NCBI RefSeq assembly: GCF_013416775.1 | Contig: NZ_SZVI01000009.1 | Span: forward strand, 186,001-250,000 | Reading direction: 5' to 3' | From: Rhodoferax sp. BLA1 | GTDB lineage: Bacteria > Pseudomonadota > Gammaproteobacteria > Burkholderiales > Burkholderiaceae_C | DNA length: 64,000 nt | Part shown: one piece after another, positions 47,606 through 57,136 of the stretch | Layout of the letters: each line of letters starts with the position of its first letter | Position numbering within the stretch: position 1 is the first letter of the stretch | The notes under the pieces: model-generated | Databases searched by the model: none | Seen by the model: the letters and a program-made list of their open reading frames with translations, nothing else | What the model was told of the DNA's origin: nothing | Translations under genes and position numbers: made by a program

Positions 47606-50600
47606 ATATTTCAAGCTGGTCGATACGCAACCCGGTTCCGGCGATTCTGCTGTTCATCATCCTCACCGGGGCCGGGCTGTTTGGTCTGCACAAGTTAGGC
47701 ATCCAGAACTTCCCCGATCTTGACGTGCCGACCATCGTGGTCTCGGCATCGTTGGAAGGCGCTGCACCGGCGCAGTTGGAAACCGAGGTGGCGCGCAAGA
47801 TCGAGGACAAGCTGGCCTCCATCGCTGGGGTAGACCACGTCACCACCACCATCACCGACGGCGCGGCCAGCATCAGCGTCAGCTTTGACATCGACAAAGA
47901 CAGCGAAGTGGCACTCAACGAAGTGCGCAATGCGGTGGATAGCGCACGTGCCGATCTGCCCACCGAGATGGCCGCACCGGTGGTCTCCAAGCTCACCCGC
48001 TCCAGCGGCGCGTTACTGACCTACACCGTAGCAGCCCCGCACCTGAGTGAGTCCGACCTGTCCTGGTTTGTCGACAACGACATCAGCAAAGCCCTGCTGT
48101 CGGTCAAAGGGGTGGGCAGCATCACCCGCATTGGCGGGCTGGAACGCGAGATGCATGTGACGCTGGATGCCGCACGCATGGCTGGTCTGGGCGTCACCGC
48201 CAGCAGCGTGTCCAGCCAGATCAAAGCGGTGCAGACCGACGCCTCGGGCGGGCGCGGCATCGTGGGCGGCAGCAACCAGTCGGTGCGCACGCTGGGTCGG
48301 CTGGACCAGCCCGAGCAGTTAGCGGCGCTGGCGATTCCGGTCACCACGGCGACGACCACCTCGGTCGCCACCAGTGTGCGGCTGGACCAGATTGCCACCG
48401 TGAGCGACACCTCTGAAGAGCGCTTTGCCTTTGCCGCGCTGAATGGCAAGCCGGTGGTCGGTTTCCAGGTGCTGCGCCAGATTGGCAGCAGCGAGGTCTC
48501 GGTGGCAGCGGCGGTACGCGCGGCGGTCAAGACCTTCAGCGCCAACCACCCGCAGGTGCAGATCACCGAGGTGATTGAAACCGTGACCCCGACTCAGGAA
48601 AACTACGACGGCTCGATGCATCTGCTGTACGAAGGTGCGGTGCTGGCGGTGGTGGTGGTGTGGCTGTTCCTGCGCGACTGGCGGGCCACGTTTGTGTCTG
48701 CGGTGGCACTGCCGCTGTCCATCATCCCGACCTTCATCGTGATGTACCTGCTGGACTATTCGCTGAACCTGATCACCCTGCTGAGCCTGTCGCTGGTGGT
48801 GGGGGTGCTGGTGGACGACGCCATCGTCGAGGTGGAGAACATCGTGCGCCATCTGCGCATGGGCAAGACGCCCAGGCAAGCCGCCATGGAAGCGGCTGAC
48901 GAAATTGGCCTGGCGGTGGTGGCCACCACCTTCACCCTGGTGGCGGTGTTCCTGCCCACCGCCTTCATGAGCGGCATACCGGGCAAGTTCTTCCGCCAGT
49001 TCGGCATCACCTGCTCGGTGGCGGTGCTGGCATCCTTGCTGGTGGCCCGGCTGCTGACACCGATGATGGCCGCCTACATCCTCAAACCCAGCCCCGCGCA
49101 CGAGGAAAAAGACGGCCCAATCATGCGCCGTTACCTGGCCATGGTGCACTGGTGCCAAACGCACCGCTCCATCACGATGCTGCTGGCAGGCTTGTTCTTC
49201 ATCGGCTCGGTCAGCCTGGTGCCCTTGTTGTCGACCTCATTCATCGGTGCCTCGGACAACGCCCAGACCACCATCTCGCTGACCCTGCCGCCCGGCAGCA
49301 CGCTGGACCAGACCCGCGCGGCCGCCGTACAAGCCCAGGAACTCATCAGCGGCATGCCCGAGGTGACGCAAGTTTTCACCGTCATTGGCGACACCACCAG
49401 CGATGCCAGCCGCAGCACCGTCAACGAGGCGTCGCTGACCGTCAGCCTGACACCGCGTGGGAGCCGTGCGCGCTCGCAGGCTGACATGGAAAACGCCATC
49501 CGCCAGGCGCTGCGTGCCCTGCCGGGTACCCGCGTGGGGGTGATGGGTATGGGCAATGGCCAGTCGCTCGACGTCACCCTGGCCAGCGACGATGCGGTGG
49601 CACTGAACCAGGCCACCGCCGCAGTGATCAAAGACCTGCGTACCCTGCAAGGCATCGGCAACATCACCGACAGCTCCAGCCTACAGCGGCCCGAAATCCA
49701 TGTGCGGCCCGACCCGGCACGTATGGCCGAACAGGGTGTGACCACCGAGGCGCTGGCCAGCGTTGTGCGCGTCGCCACCTACGGCGACTACGCGACGAAT
49801 CTGGCCAAGTTCAACCTGCCACAACGCCAGATCGCGATCCGTGTGCGTTTTGACGACAGCGTGCGCTCCAACCTGGATGCCATCGGCCAACTGCGGGTGG
49901 CCGGTCGCACTTCGGCTGTGCCGCTGGCCGCAGTTGCCGATCTGTCGCTGGGTGGCGGCCCGTCGCAAGTGGCTCGTCTGGACCGCATGCGCAACGTCAC
50001 GCTCAGCATCGAGTTGGGCAACCTGAGTACCGGCGATGTCAACAAGATGGTGCAGGCCCTGCCCAGCATCAAAAACCTGCCCAGCGGCGTGCAGCAGATT
50101 GCCACGGGAGACGCGCAGCGCATGACGGAGCTATTCACCAGCTTTGGCGGTGCGATGCTGATCGGCATTTTGTGCATCTACGGGGTGCTGGTGCTGCTGT
50201 TCCACGACTTCATGCAACCGGCCACCATCCTGGCCGCCCTGCCCTTGTCGATTGGCGGGGCCTTGCTGGCGCTGCTGATCACCGGCAGTGGCTTCTCGAT
50301 GTCGTCGGTGATTGGTTTGTTGATGCTGATGGGCATCGTCACCAAGAACTCGATCCTGCTGGTCGAATACGCGGTGGTGGCCTACCACCAGAAGGGCATG
50401 AGCCGTTACGACGCGCTGGTCGATGCCTGCCACAAACGGGCGCAGCCAATTTTGATGACCACCCTGGCAATGGTGGCGGGCATGCTGCCGATTGCGCTGG
50501 GTATTGGCACCGACCCCAGTTTCCGTGGGCCGATGGCGATTGTGGTGATCGGCGGGCTGCTGACCTCCACCGCGCTGAGTCTGCTGGCGATCCCGGTGGT

Positions 50601-50673
50601 GTTCACCTATGTGGATGATCTGCTGCTGTGGATGCGTAAACACTTGAAACGTCGGCATCACCATGCTACGTAA
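47602..50673 (+). CDS. RND-family efflux permease
   Basis: The 1023-residue inner-membrane pump has the RND pattern, TM1 SIRNPVPAILLFIILTGAGLF and two large periplasmic loops. TM4 carries the proton-relay Asp pair in GVLVDDAIVEVEN, and TM10 carries the conserved Lys in MGIVTKNSILLVEY. It is the third gene of the operon, after the outer-membrane factor and adaptor. I chose the ATG at 47602; the frame opens 17 codons earlier without a proper N-terminus. No regulator is encoded nearby. A 3'-end fragment of a second copy exists near 55.2 kb. Confidence 0.93.
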   Translation: MNISSWSIRNPVPAILLFIILTGAGLFGLHKLGIQNFPDLDVPTIVVSASLEGAAPAQLETEVARKIEDKLASIAGVDHVTTTITDGAASISVSFDIDKDSEVALNEVRNAVDSARADLPTEMAAPVVSKLTRSSGALLTYTVAAPHLSESDLSWFVDNDISKALLSVKGVGSITRIGGLEREMHVTLDAARMAGLGVTASSVSSQIKAVQTDASGGRGIVGGSNQSVRTLGRLDQPEQLAALAIPVTTATTTSVATSVRLDQIATVSDTSEERFAFAALNGKPVVGFQVLRQIGSSEVSVAAAVRAAVKTFSANHPQVQITEVIETVTPTQENYDGSMHLLYEGAVLAVVVVWLFLRDWRATFVSAVALPLSIIPTFIVMYLLDYSLNLITLLSLSLVVGVLVDDAIVEVENIVRHLRMGKTPRQAAMEAADEIGLAVVATTFTLVAVFLPTAFMSGIPGKFFRQFGITCSVAVLASLLVARLLTPMMAAYILKPSPAHEEKDGPIMRRYLAMVHWCQTHRSITMLLAGLFFIGSVSLVPLLSTSFIGASDNAQTTISLTLPPGSTLDQTRAAAVQAQELISGMPEVTQVFTVIGDTTSDASRSTVNEASLTVSLTPRGSRARSQADMENAIRQALRALPGTRVGVMGMGNGQSLDVTLASDDAVALNQATAAVIKDLRTLQGIGNITDSSSLQRPEIHVRPDPARMAEQGVTTEALASVVRVATYGDYATNLAKFNLPQRQIAIRVRFDDSVRSNLDAIGQLRVAGRTSAVPLAAVADLSLGGGPSQVARLDRMRNVTLSIELGNLSTGDVNKMVQALPSIKNLPSGVQQIATGDAQRMTELFTSFGGAMLIGILCIYGVLVLLFHDFMQPATILAALPLSIGGALLALLITGSGFSMSSVIGLLMLMGIVTKNSILLVEYAVVAYHQKGMSRYDALVDACHKRAQPILMTTLAMVAGMLPIALGIGTDPSFRGPMAIVVIGGLLTSTALSLLAIPVVFTYVDDLLLWMRKHLKRRHHHAT

Positions 50674-50679
50674 ATCGTA

Positions 50680-50725
50680 GCTGCCAGCCCTTTCATAATG
50701 AGGGCTAGAGGCTGATTTCATCACA
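50680..50725. repeat. Dispersed AT-rich hairpin repeat, copy I
   Basis: AGCCCT (50686-50691) pairs with AGGGCT (50701-50706) around TTCATAATG, flanked by CGTAGCTGCC and AGAGGCTGATTT. It starts 6 bases after the RND pump stop. Copy J stands at the same distance after the RND remnant, so the repeat belongs to the duplicated unit. Confidence 0.75.
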
Positions 50726-50879
50726 TTCAATGTACCCGCAACAGCGGGCACCGATAAAGCCATCCGCCATCTCCACTGCCATACCCCTGCTCTCACCCAG
50801 CGTGGAGTGTGGGTGAATCGTTTAGCCGAAGTCCACCGCGCCCATCCCCCATCTCGGTGGTCGAGACTTCGCAGGCGGA

Positions 50880-53234
50880 TTATTCGGTCCAGACCGTGGC
50901 GTTCAAAAAGCCTGCGGCAATAGCTTGGTTGCGCAAAATCTGAGCAAGATTGGGGGCCAGGGCTTGCAATTTTCTGTAGATGGGTGATGCCGCTGCCGTG
51001 TTGCCTTCCATCAAGTAGGTCATTGCCACCATCGCTAAGGCAGGGGGCGCGTCGGGCTGTTTTTGCAGCACAACTTCAAGCTGCTCCCGCGATTTGGCGG
51101 CCAATCTTGCGCCCATGTAACTTTGTGCCAGGAACATGCGTGCGTCGGTGGCGGCAGGCGCCAGGCTGGTTGCCTTCTCTAGTGCCTGGATGGCGCGGCC
51201 CAGGTTGCGGCTGCGCAACTGGGCTTCTCCAAGGTTGATCCAGGCGTTGGCCAAAGTGGGATCCAACCGCACGGCGGATTCCAGGGCGTCCGCAGCTTCG
51301 GGCAGTTTGCCCAGTTTGATCAGGGCGTAGCCCTTGCCGCTCCAGGCCTGGGCATTGACGGGGTCAATCTCCAGCACCCGATTTTCAGAGGCCAGGGCAC
51401 CTACCAGATCACCCTTTTGGCCCAGTAACCGGGCTCTGACCAAGTGCAGGTGGATTAGTTTGGGGTCGAGTGCTTCTGCTTTTTGCAGGGTGGAGGATGC
51501 GTCATCCAGTCTGCCCGATCGGAGCAGGCTTTCCGCCCAGGACGACAGATCCGTTGCACTCAACGTCGCCATAGAGGCCAGTTTTTCGTAGGTGGCGTTG
51601 GCGCCTCGGAAGTCGTTCAATTCCATTTTCGCCTTGGCGGCGTTCCGCCAACCAACACTGTTCATGGGGTCCAACTCCGTGGCGCGCTGGGCATCTGCCA
51701 TGGCCAATGCTGGCTTTTTCAGGGCCAAGCGGGTTTCAGCCCGGTTTGCATATACCACGGCGTTGTCTGGCATCAAGCCAATGGCGGTGGTGAGTGCCTC
51801 TTCGGCCTCCTCCTTGCGGTTCAAGGTTCGGTGAACCGCAGCCAGTGCATTCCATGCATGGCCAGACTGGGGCGACAAGGCCACGGCTTTGCGTGCAGCA
51901 TCTTCCGCAGGCCCAGGGTGTCCCACACGCAGCTCACTCAGGGCGACGTTGACCAGCGCGTTACTTTCCTGCTCGGCAGAAACATTCTTCAACCCCGTCA
52001 AGCGAGCGTCTGCGTCTATACGGCCTGGTGCTTGGGACTGTGAAGTTTGCCGCCGTTTGGCATCTGCATCGGCGCTGTCAAGGCGCAGTGCGGTGGCCAA
52101 AGCGCGGGAGGCTTGTGCGCTGTGCCCCAACTGCTCTTCTATTTGTCCCAACAAGGTCCATGTCGCTTGGCGTTGGGGATTTTTACGGATTGCTTCTTGC
52201 GCGTGCGGCAGAGCTTGCGCCGCCTGGCCCTGTTTCCATAGGTAGCTAGCGCGGTCAAACTGGGGTAGGTCGTCCATGGGAAACGCGTTTTCGCCTTGCC
52301 GCAACGCCTGCTCGGCCTCGGTCGGTTTTCCCTGGCCGAACAAGACACGGGCAAGGGTGATCCAACCCAGCGGCTGGTGGGGGTCCAGCATCAGTGCCGC
52401 GTGCAAGCTATCAATCGCCTTGGCTGCATGGCCCAAATTTTGTTCGGCAATGCCCAGATACACCAAGGGCAGCGCAGCGCCAGGTTGGGCAGCACGCCAG
52501 GCTTGTGCATGCGTCTCCATGGCAACCCAGTCGGCAACACTCAGCAAGGTAACCGCCTCGTCGTCCCAGCGCCGTTCCGGCTCAGGAATCACCACGGCGG
52601 GTGGGCGAGGTAAGCCGTTGGCCAACAGTTCGACCACACCATCGGCGGCAACCACGTGGTTCAGGTTTTGGCCAGTACCCAAAATGGCGGTGGTAATACC
52701 CAGCAGTTGGCCTTGGCGGTCAAATAAGCCACCCCCGCTGGAGCCGGGTGAAACCGGCGCGGTAGCAATCAGCGCTGTTGGGGTGGTCTTGCTCTGCGCC
52801 ATGGCAACCAAACCGCTGCCCACAGCCAAGCCGAAGCCCAACGGGTTACCGACGGAAAAAGCCGATTCACCGACGACCAGGGATGTGCTGGGCCGCAGCT
52901 TCACCGGCGAGGCTTTCAGATTCGCCACACTGAGCAGGCACAGGTCCAGATCGGCGAGTTGGCGAGTCCACACACCCGCGAATTCACCCTGTGCGGTACT
53001 TACCCGAATAGCTGCTGCTTCTTGCACCACATGACAGTTGGTGACGACCTGCTCGGGCGCGACCACCACGCCGCTGCCATGGCCGTCGCGCTTGCCTTGG
53101 GCATCCAATGTCTGCACGGTGACAACCGAGGGCGCGACCAGCGCAAAGACGCGCTGCGCGTCATCAGGCGCGTCTGCAGCCCAGGGTACGGATGCATAGA
53201 GAGCCAGCGTCATCACGAGGGATACGCGCTTCAT
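50880..53234 (-). CDS. Secreted trypsin-fold serine protease with long TPR domain
   Basis: The 784-residue product has a signal peptide (VSLVMTLALYASVPWAA) and a trypsin-like protease domain to about residue 200. The complete triad is H68 in TNCHVV, D97 in DLDLCLLSV and S165 in SPGSSGGGL. TPR units of about 34 residues follow from about 230 to the end (for example YANRAETRLALKKPALAMAD, then AWINLGEAQLRSRNLGRAIQ). The architecture suggests a periplasmic or secreted protease that binds partners through its TPRs; no HtrA PDZ domain is present. It overlaps the upstream paralogue by 4 bases. Confidence 0.87.
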   Translation of the reverse strand: MKRVSLVMTLALYASVPWAADAPDDAQRVFALVAPSVVTVQTLDAQGKRDGHGSGVVVAPEQVVTNCHVVQEAAAIRVSTAQGEFAGVWTRQLADLDLCLLSVANLKASPVKLRPSTSLVVGESAFSVGNPLGFGLAVGSGLVAMAQSKTTPTALIATAPVSPGSSGGGLFDRQGQLLGITTAILGTGQNLNHVVAADGVVELLANGLPRPPAVVIPEPERRWDDEAVTLLSVADWVAMETHAQAWRAAQPGAALPLVYLGIAEQNLGHAAKAIDSLHAALMLDPHQPLGWITLARVLFGQGKPTEAEQALRQGENAFPMDDLPQFDRASYLWKQGQAAQALPHAQEAIRKNPQRQATWTLLGQIEEQLGHSAQASRALATALRLDSADADAKRRQTSQSQAPGRIDADARLTGLKNVSAEQESNALVNVALSELRVGHPGPAEDAARKAVALSPQSGHAWNALAAVHRTLNRKEEAEEALTTAIGLMPDNAVVYANRAETRLALKKPALAMADAQRATELDPMNSVGWRNAAKAKMELNDFRGANATYEKLASMATLSATDLSSWAESLLRSGRLDDASSTLQKAEALDPKLIHLHLVRARLLGQKGDLVGALASENRVLEIDPVNAQAWSGKGYALIKLGKLPEAADALESAVRLDPTLANAWINLGEAQLRSRNLGRAIQALEKATSLAPAATDARMFLAQSYMGARLAAKSREQLEVVLQKQPDAPPALAMVAMTYLMEGNTAAASPIYRKLQALAPNLAQILRNQAIAAGFLNATVWTE

Positions 53235-55045
53235 GGTGTATTTCCCTCATATGGCAGTATGTATGCTCGGTACATGGCGTCCGCCGCGTTGGCGTCGAAG
53301 GTGCGTAACTTCTGGTAGGCGTCGCGGGCTTTCCGGTGGTCTCCAGCGATGGTGAGTGTCTCAATGAGCGCACCCCAGACCTTGGGTTGTTGTGGCTCCA
53401 TCTGCAGCGATTTTTCCAATGCGGGTATCGCCTCACGCGTTTTACCCAGCGTTGCCAGCACGAAACCATGCTGGCGCCAATTCCAAGCCTGGTTCGGTGA
53501 CTTTTGGGTGAGTGCTGTGGTGATCGCCAAGGCCTCCGCACCACGGCCACCATCTTTGAGGCGCACCGCCAATTGGTAGCGCCAGGCATCAGCAGCAGGG
53601 TTGGCCTGGACAGCGGACTCCAAGGCGCGAATAGCCTCAGGCATACGTTTCATGTCGGCCATGGCCGCACCGATGCCTGCCCAGGCCCAGTCCGAGGACT
53701 CCAGCTTGCGGTCCAGGCTGTTCTGGTAAGCATGAACGGCCGCTTGCGGGCTACCCAGGCGGGACAGCGTCACGCCCCGCCAATACCAGGCGATGGCGCT
53801 GTCTGCGTCTTTCGCAGGTAGTTTCTCCAGCGTGGAGTAGGCAAGGGGTGCCTGACCCGCCGCCAGATAAGCTTGTGCCAGGCTCAGACGAAGACTCAAA
53901 ACGCCAGGGTACAAACCGCTCAGGCGAGACCAGATACCGATGGCTGTGGCAGCATCACCGTTCTCCTGCGCCAGCTCGGCAAGCCCACCGTAGGCCCCTA
54001 GCTGCCACGGGTCCAGCGCAATGGCGCGCTGATAAGACGTTTGGGCATCTCGGGTCAAACCGTTGGTCCGCAGTGCACGGGCCAACAACCAGTGGGCATT
54101 GCCACTTTCAGGCTGGCTCGCCACCAGCAGTCTGGCGTGTTCCAACGCTTGTGGGATGCGTCCATTGGACAACAAGGTTTCGCCCAAATCCATCCCGGTG
54201 GTCAACTGGCCAGGGTTGGATTGGAACAGTGCCGTTCTGGCGTTGAGTTCGGTGTTTATATCTTTGCGCGCACGGGCTGCTTCTGCGGTGAACCGCAGGG
54301 CATCGGGGTTGTCTGGCTGCAGGCGCAGCCAGTCGGCAGCCAGCGTGGTCAGCTCGGGCCATTTCTTTTGTTGCGACAGCGCATTGGCGGTGTCAAAGCG
54401 TTCCAACTGTGCTGCTGCCGCTACGGAGCGGCTTTTTATCGCCCCCACCCACGCCGAAACAGCGGCGAAATTGACGTTTTGCCCACTGCGATGCCGGTAG
54501 TCCAGGATGCCCAGCAACTGCCCTTGCTCATCCACCAAGGCCCCACCTTCAGAGCCTGGTGAAATAGGTGCCGTGAACTGAAGGTAGTCGCCATTGGCGA
54601 AATGCCGAATCCCGGATATCACACCTTCTGAAATACCGACCCCCAAGCCCAACGCGTTGGACACCGCATAGACCCGGCTACCAATGGCTGGGGGCTGGGT
54701 TTGCAAAGCGATGGCGCTGCCAGATACATCATCCACCTCCAGTAGGCACAGGTTGCGCTCCCGGTCACGGGCTGTGACTTTGGCGTTGAATACCGCCGCT
54801 TGCAAGGTGATGCGCACCGCTTGGTGTGTGTCCAGAACATCGCAAAGAGAGACAAAACTCTGGGCGTCAACCTGGGTAGCGCTGTAAGTGCCGGTGGTTT
54901 TTCCCGCGTCGTCCAAGACCTCCAGCGCCGCTACCGAGCGACTGGCCGTGGCAAACACAGCTTGCGGTGATACACCCCAACTCCCTGAGGCGAACAACAG
55001 CAGCCAAGCGACTGCACAAACGCGGAGGATTTCTTGAGCACGCAT
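53231..55045 (-). CDS. Catalytically degenerate trypsin-fold/TPR paralogue (pseudoprotease)
   Basis: The 604-residue product matches the downstream protease in layout, with a signal peptide (VAWLLLFASGSWG), a trypsin-like domain to about 200 and then TPRs. D69 (FVSLCDVL) stands in place of the His and N98 (RNLCLLEV) in place of the Asp. The Ser remains (S165 in PGSEGGAL). It is therefore likely inactive, and may bind peptides or regulate its active partner. The stop overlaps the partner's start by 4 bases, so both are made from one mRNA. Confidence 0.85.
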   Translation of the reverse strand: MRAQEILRVCAVAWLLLFASGSWGVSPQAVFATASRSVAALEVLDDAGKTTGTYSATQVDAQSFVSLCDVLDTHQAVRITLQAAVFNAKVTARDRERNLCLLEVDDVSGSAIALQTQPPAIGSRVYAVSNALGLGVGISEGVISGIRHFANGDYLQFTAPISPGSEGGALVDEQGQLLGILDYRHRSGQNVNFAAVSAWVGAIKSRSVAAAAQLERFDTANALSQQKKWPELTTLAADWLRLQPDNPDALRFTAEAARARKDINTELNARTALFQSNPGQLTTGMDLGETLLSNGRIPQALEHARLLVASQPESGNAHWLLARALRTNGLTRDAQTSYQRAIALDPWQLGAYGGLAELAQENGDAATAIGIWSRLSGLYPGVLSLRLSLAQAYLAAGQAPLAYSTLEKLPAKDADSAIAWYWRGVTLSRLGSPQAAVHAYQNSLDRKLESSDWAWAGIGAAMADMKRMPEAIRALESAVQANPAADAWRYQLAVRLKDGGRGAEALAITTALTQKSPNQAWNWRQHGFVLATLGKTREAIPALEKSLQMEPQQPKVWGALIETLTIAGDHRKARDAYQKLRTFDANAADAMYRAYILPYEGNTP

Positions 55046-55154
55046 GGTAGACAGGGCTGGTGAAACTGTGTCTAGTGTGTCATGACAAATGCATCAGCGG
55101 ATGGCAAATCCAGCTACTTGAGGCCAAATTTCCCCACAAAAAGACACCTCAAAA

Positions 55155-55304
55155 ATGGAAAACGTCATCCGCAAAGCGCTGGACGTGACCCTGGCCAGCG
55201 CTGAGTCTGCCGACGATCCCGGTGGTGTTCACCTATGTGGATGATCTGCTGCTGTGGCTACGCAAACACCTCAAACGCAGGCACCATGTCGCTACTTAAA
55301 CCGT
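55155..55304 (+). pseudogene. Scrambled remnant of a second RND permease
   Basis: Three blocks of the intact RND gene are joined out of frame. Block 1 (55155-55181) matches the region at 49486, and block 2 (55182-55200) the region at 49570. Block 3 (about 55200-55304) matches about 50574-50678, the RND 3' end up to and past its stop. Block 3 is nearly identical over long runs and is followed by repeat copy J. It is a deletion relic of a tandem copy, not a gene. Confidence 0.85.
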
Positions 55305-55345
55305 AGCTTCTATCCCTTATGCAATAAGGGATAGAAGCTTATTTC
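55301..55345. repeat. Dispersed AT-rich hairpin repeat, copy J
   Basis: This copy has the longest stem: AGCTTCTATCCCTTAT (55305-55320) pairs perfectly with its complement at 55324-55339 around GCA. It could fold well in RNA, but no clear T-run follows. It lies after the RND remnant in the 375-base gap between the pseudoprotease and the MFS gene. Confidence 0.85.
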
Positions 55346-55420
55346 TTATAAATGACGATTCAAGCTTGCTTGTCTAGGTGAGCTGAGTAGTTACGTTTTT
55401 TGGCCGATGCCGGTGCCACA

Positions 55421-56644
55421 TCACAGGGCGCTGGGCGAGCCCGAGCCTCGTGTCACTCGCCACATACCGACACCACCGAGCAGGCCACAGAACGCCAGTG
55501 CCCACCAGATACCGCTTGCAGGTGCCGCATCAGATGCCCCCAGGCCCGCACCCACCGCCGCCTGCCCCACCAGCGCGGCACACCCGCCGACGCTGGACAT
55601 GAAGCCATAACAGGTGCCCAGGGGGCAGTCCCGAGCATACCGTGGCAAAACGGTGGCAAACAGCGGAAAACACAGGATCGACCCCAGCGACAACAGTACC
55701 GCCAGCACCAGCATCGCCGCCAGCGGCCAGGCCACCAGCACCACAGGTGACAGGAAGGCCGTGCCCATGAGTGCCAGCCCGCAGCCCATCGCGGCAGCGT
55801 CCCCCAGGCGTGGCACCAGCCAGCGGCTCACAGGCCATTGCAAGGCGATGCCCACCACGGCGCTGAGCGTGAACACCGCACTGAGCGTGCTCTCACCCAG
55901 ACCGTGCTGTTGGACAAAGGCCGGCACAGCCAGATACAGCTGGTGAAACATCACCTGGTAGGTGGCGCAGCAGCCCACAAAACGCAGCAGGCTGGGCTCT
56001 GCCAACTGCGCGAACAAAGACCTGGGCGATGCGTGTGCGGTGCCCGACGCCAACACAGCCGAAGGCCGTGGCGAGCCTTGATCGGGGGGCAGCAGCCTCC
56101 ATTGCAGCCCCCCAAACCCCATAAACAAGGCTCCGGCCACACAACCGGTCAAGCGAAAGTCCACGTTCAGCAGCGCCAGGCCCACCAGTGGGCCCAGCAG
56201 CATCCCGGCTTCGCTGGCCAGGTTGTGCAAGGTAAAGGCGTAGCGCCGCTGTGACAGATCGGGGCACTGGGCGGCCAGGCTGGCCTGGGCACAGGGTGTA
56301 AACAGGGCACCCGCAAAACCGGTCAAAAAGGCGGCCAGCAAAAGCAATGGCAATGTTCCGGCCCAGCCCAGCAGGGCAAACCCCACACCGCGCAAAAAAC
56401 AGCCCCAGACGATGGCCCGGCGGTAGCCCAGACGGTCTCCGAGCCAACCACCAAGCAGAAACAAGCCCTGCTGGCTGAACACACGCAGCCCCATGACCAG
56501 CCCGGTGATCCAGCCTGCCAGCCCCAGATCGGCACCCAGGTGCTGCGCCAAATAGGGCATCAGCATGTAAAAACCCAGGTTGAACGCCAGCCCGTTGGCC
56601 ACCAACACGCGGGCGGCGGGACTGAGCGCGCGCCAGCGGCTCAC
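55421..56644 (-). CDS. MFS transporter
   Basis: The 407-residue product has twelve probable TM helices and typical MFS features (for example VMGLRVFSQQGLFLLGGWLG, then GDRLGYRRAIVWG as the motif-A-like loop). The start is a GTG at 56642-56644 that overlaps the cupredoxin stop (GTGA). It is the last gene of the Fur-boxed operon and might export a siderophore or metal chelate, but no substrate residue identifies it. Confidence 0.85.
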   Translation of the reverse strand: MSRWRALSPAARVLVANGLAFNLGFYMLMPYLAQHLGADLGLAGWITGLVMGLRVFSQQGLFLLGGWLGDRLGYRRAIVWGCFLRGVGFALLGWAGTLPLLLLAAFLTGFAGALFTPCAQASLAAQCPDLSQRRYAFTLHNLASEAGMLLGPLVGLALLNVDFRLTGCVAGALFMGFGGLQWRLLPPDQGSPRPSAVLASGTAHASPRSLFAQLAEPSLLRFVGCCATYQVMFHQLYLAVPAFVQQHGLGESTLSAVFTLSAVVGIALQWPVSRWLVPRLGDAAAMGCGLALMGTAFLSPVVLVAWPLAAMLVLAVLLSLGSILCFPLFATVLPRYARDCPLGTCYGFMSSVGGCAALVGQAAVGAGLGASDAAPASGIWWALAFCGLLGGVGMWRVTRGSGSPSAL

Positions 56645-57111
56645 TTCACGAGTGCCAGCAAGCTGTCGACACGCGCACCATGGCTGTAGATCCGCCCCTG
56701 CGTGGACTTCATGACCGCAGTGGCTGCGGTGCGGTTGACCGCCTCATCGACCTGGATGAGCCCAACCATGCCCATCATCAAATGGGGTGGACAGTTGTAG
56801 AAATACAGGCCTGGGTGCGCCAGCGTCACCACAAACGGCTGATCTTCCTCACTGAGCCAGGGCTTGGCACCCTCGGGAACAGCCAGGCTGCGCACAAAAT
56901 GGCCGGTGCTTGTCGGCTCAAAACGCACGGTGTCGCCGGCCTGGGCGTGTACAAAGGCCGGCTCAAACACCATGGAGCCGTCTGTGCCAGCGTTGAGCAT
57001 ACGCACCACGTGCTCTGCGCTCCAGGCAGGCGCGGCAAAAAGGCTGCAAAGTGCCAACAAGCCACCCAGAAGTGAGCGATGCAGGCAGGGAAAGTGAACT
57101 GTGTGGGTCAT
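56641..57111 (-). CDS. Pseudoazurin-like periplasmic cupredoxin
   Basis: The 156-residue product has a signal peptide (LLGGLLALCSLFAAPAWSA) and a type-1 copper fold. The ligands are H71 (TGHFVRSL), C107 and H110 (NCPPH), and M115 (MMGM). The C-x2-H-x4-M spacing matches pseudoazurin. Such proteins carry electrons in the periplasm, often to nitrite reductase. No nitrite reductase is nearby. Its place inside an iron-type transport operon is unusual, and a metal-reduction or copper role is possible. Confidence 0.83.
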   Translation of the reverse strand: MTHTVHFPCLHRSLLGGLLALCSLFAAPAWSAEHVVRMLNAGTDGSMVFEPAFVHAQAGDTVRFEPTSTGHFVRSLAVPEGAKPWLSEEDQPFVVTLAHPGLYFYNCPPHLMMGMVGLIQVDEAVNRTAATAVMKSTQGRIYSHGARVDSLLALVK

Positions 57112-57136
57112 ATCGAAATTGAGGTCTCTGAGGCCA

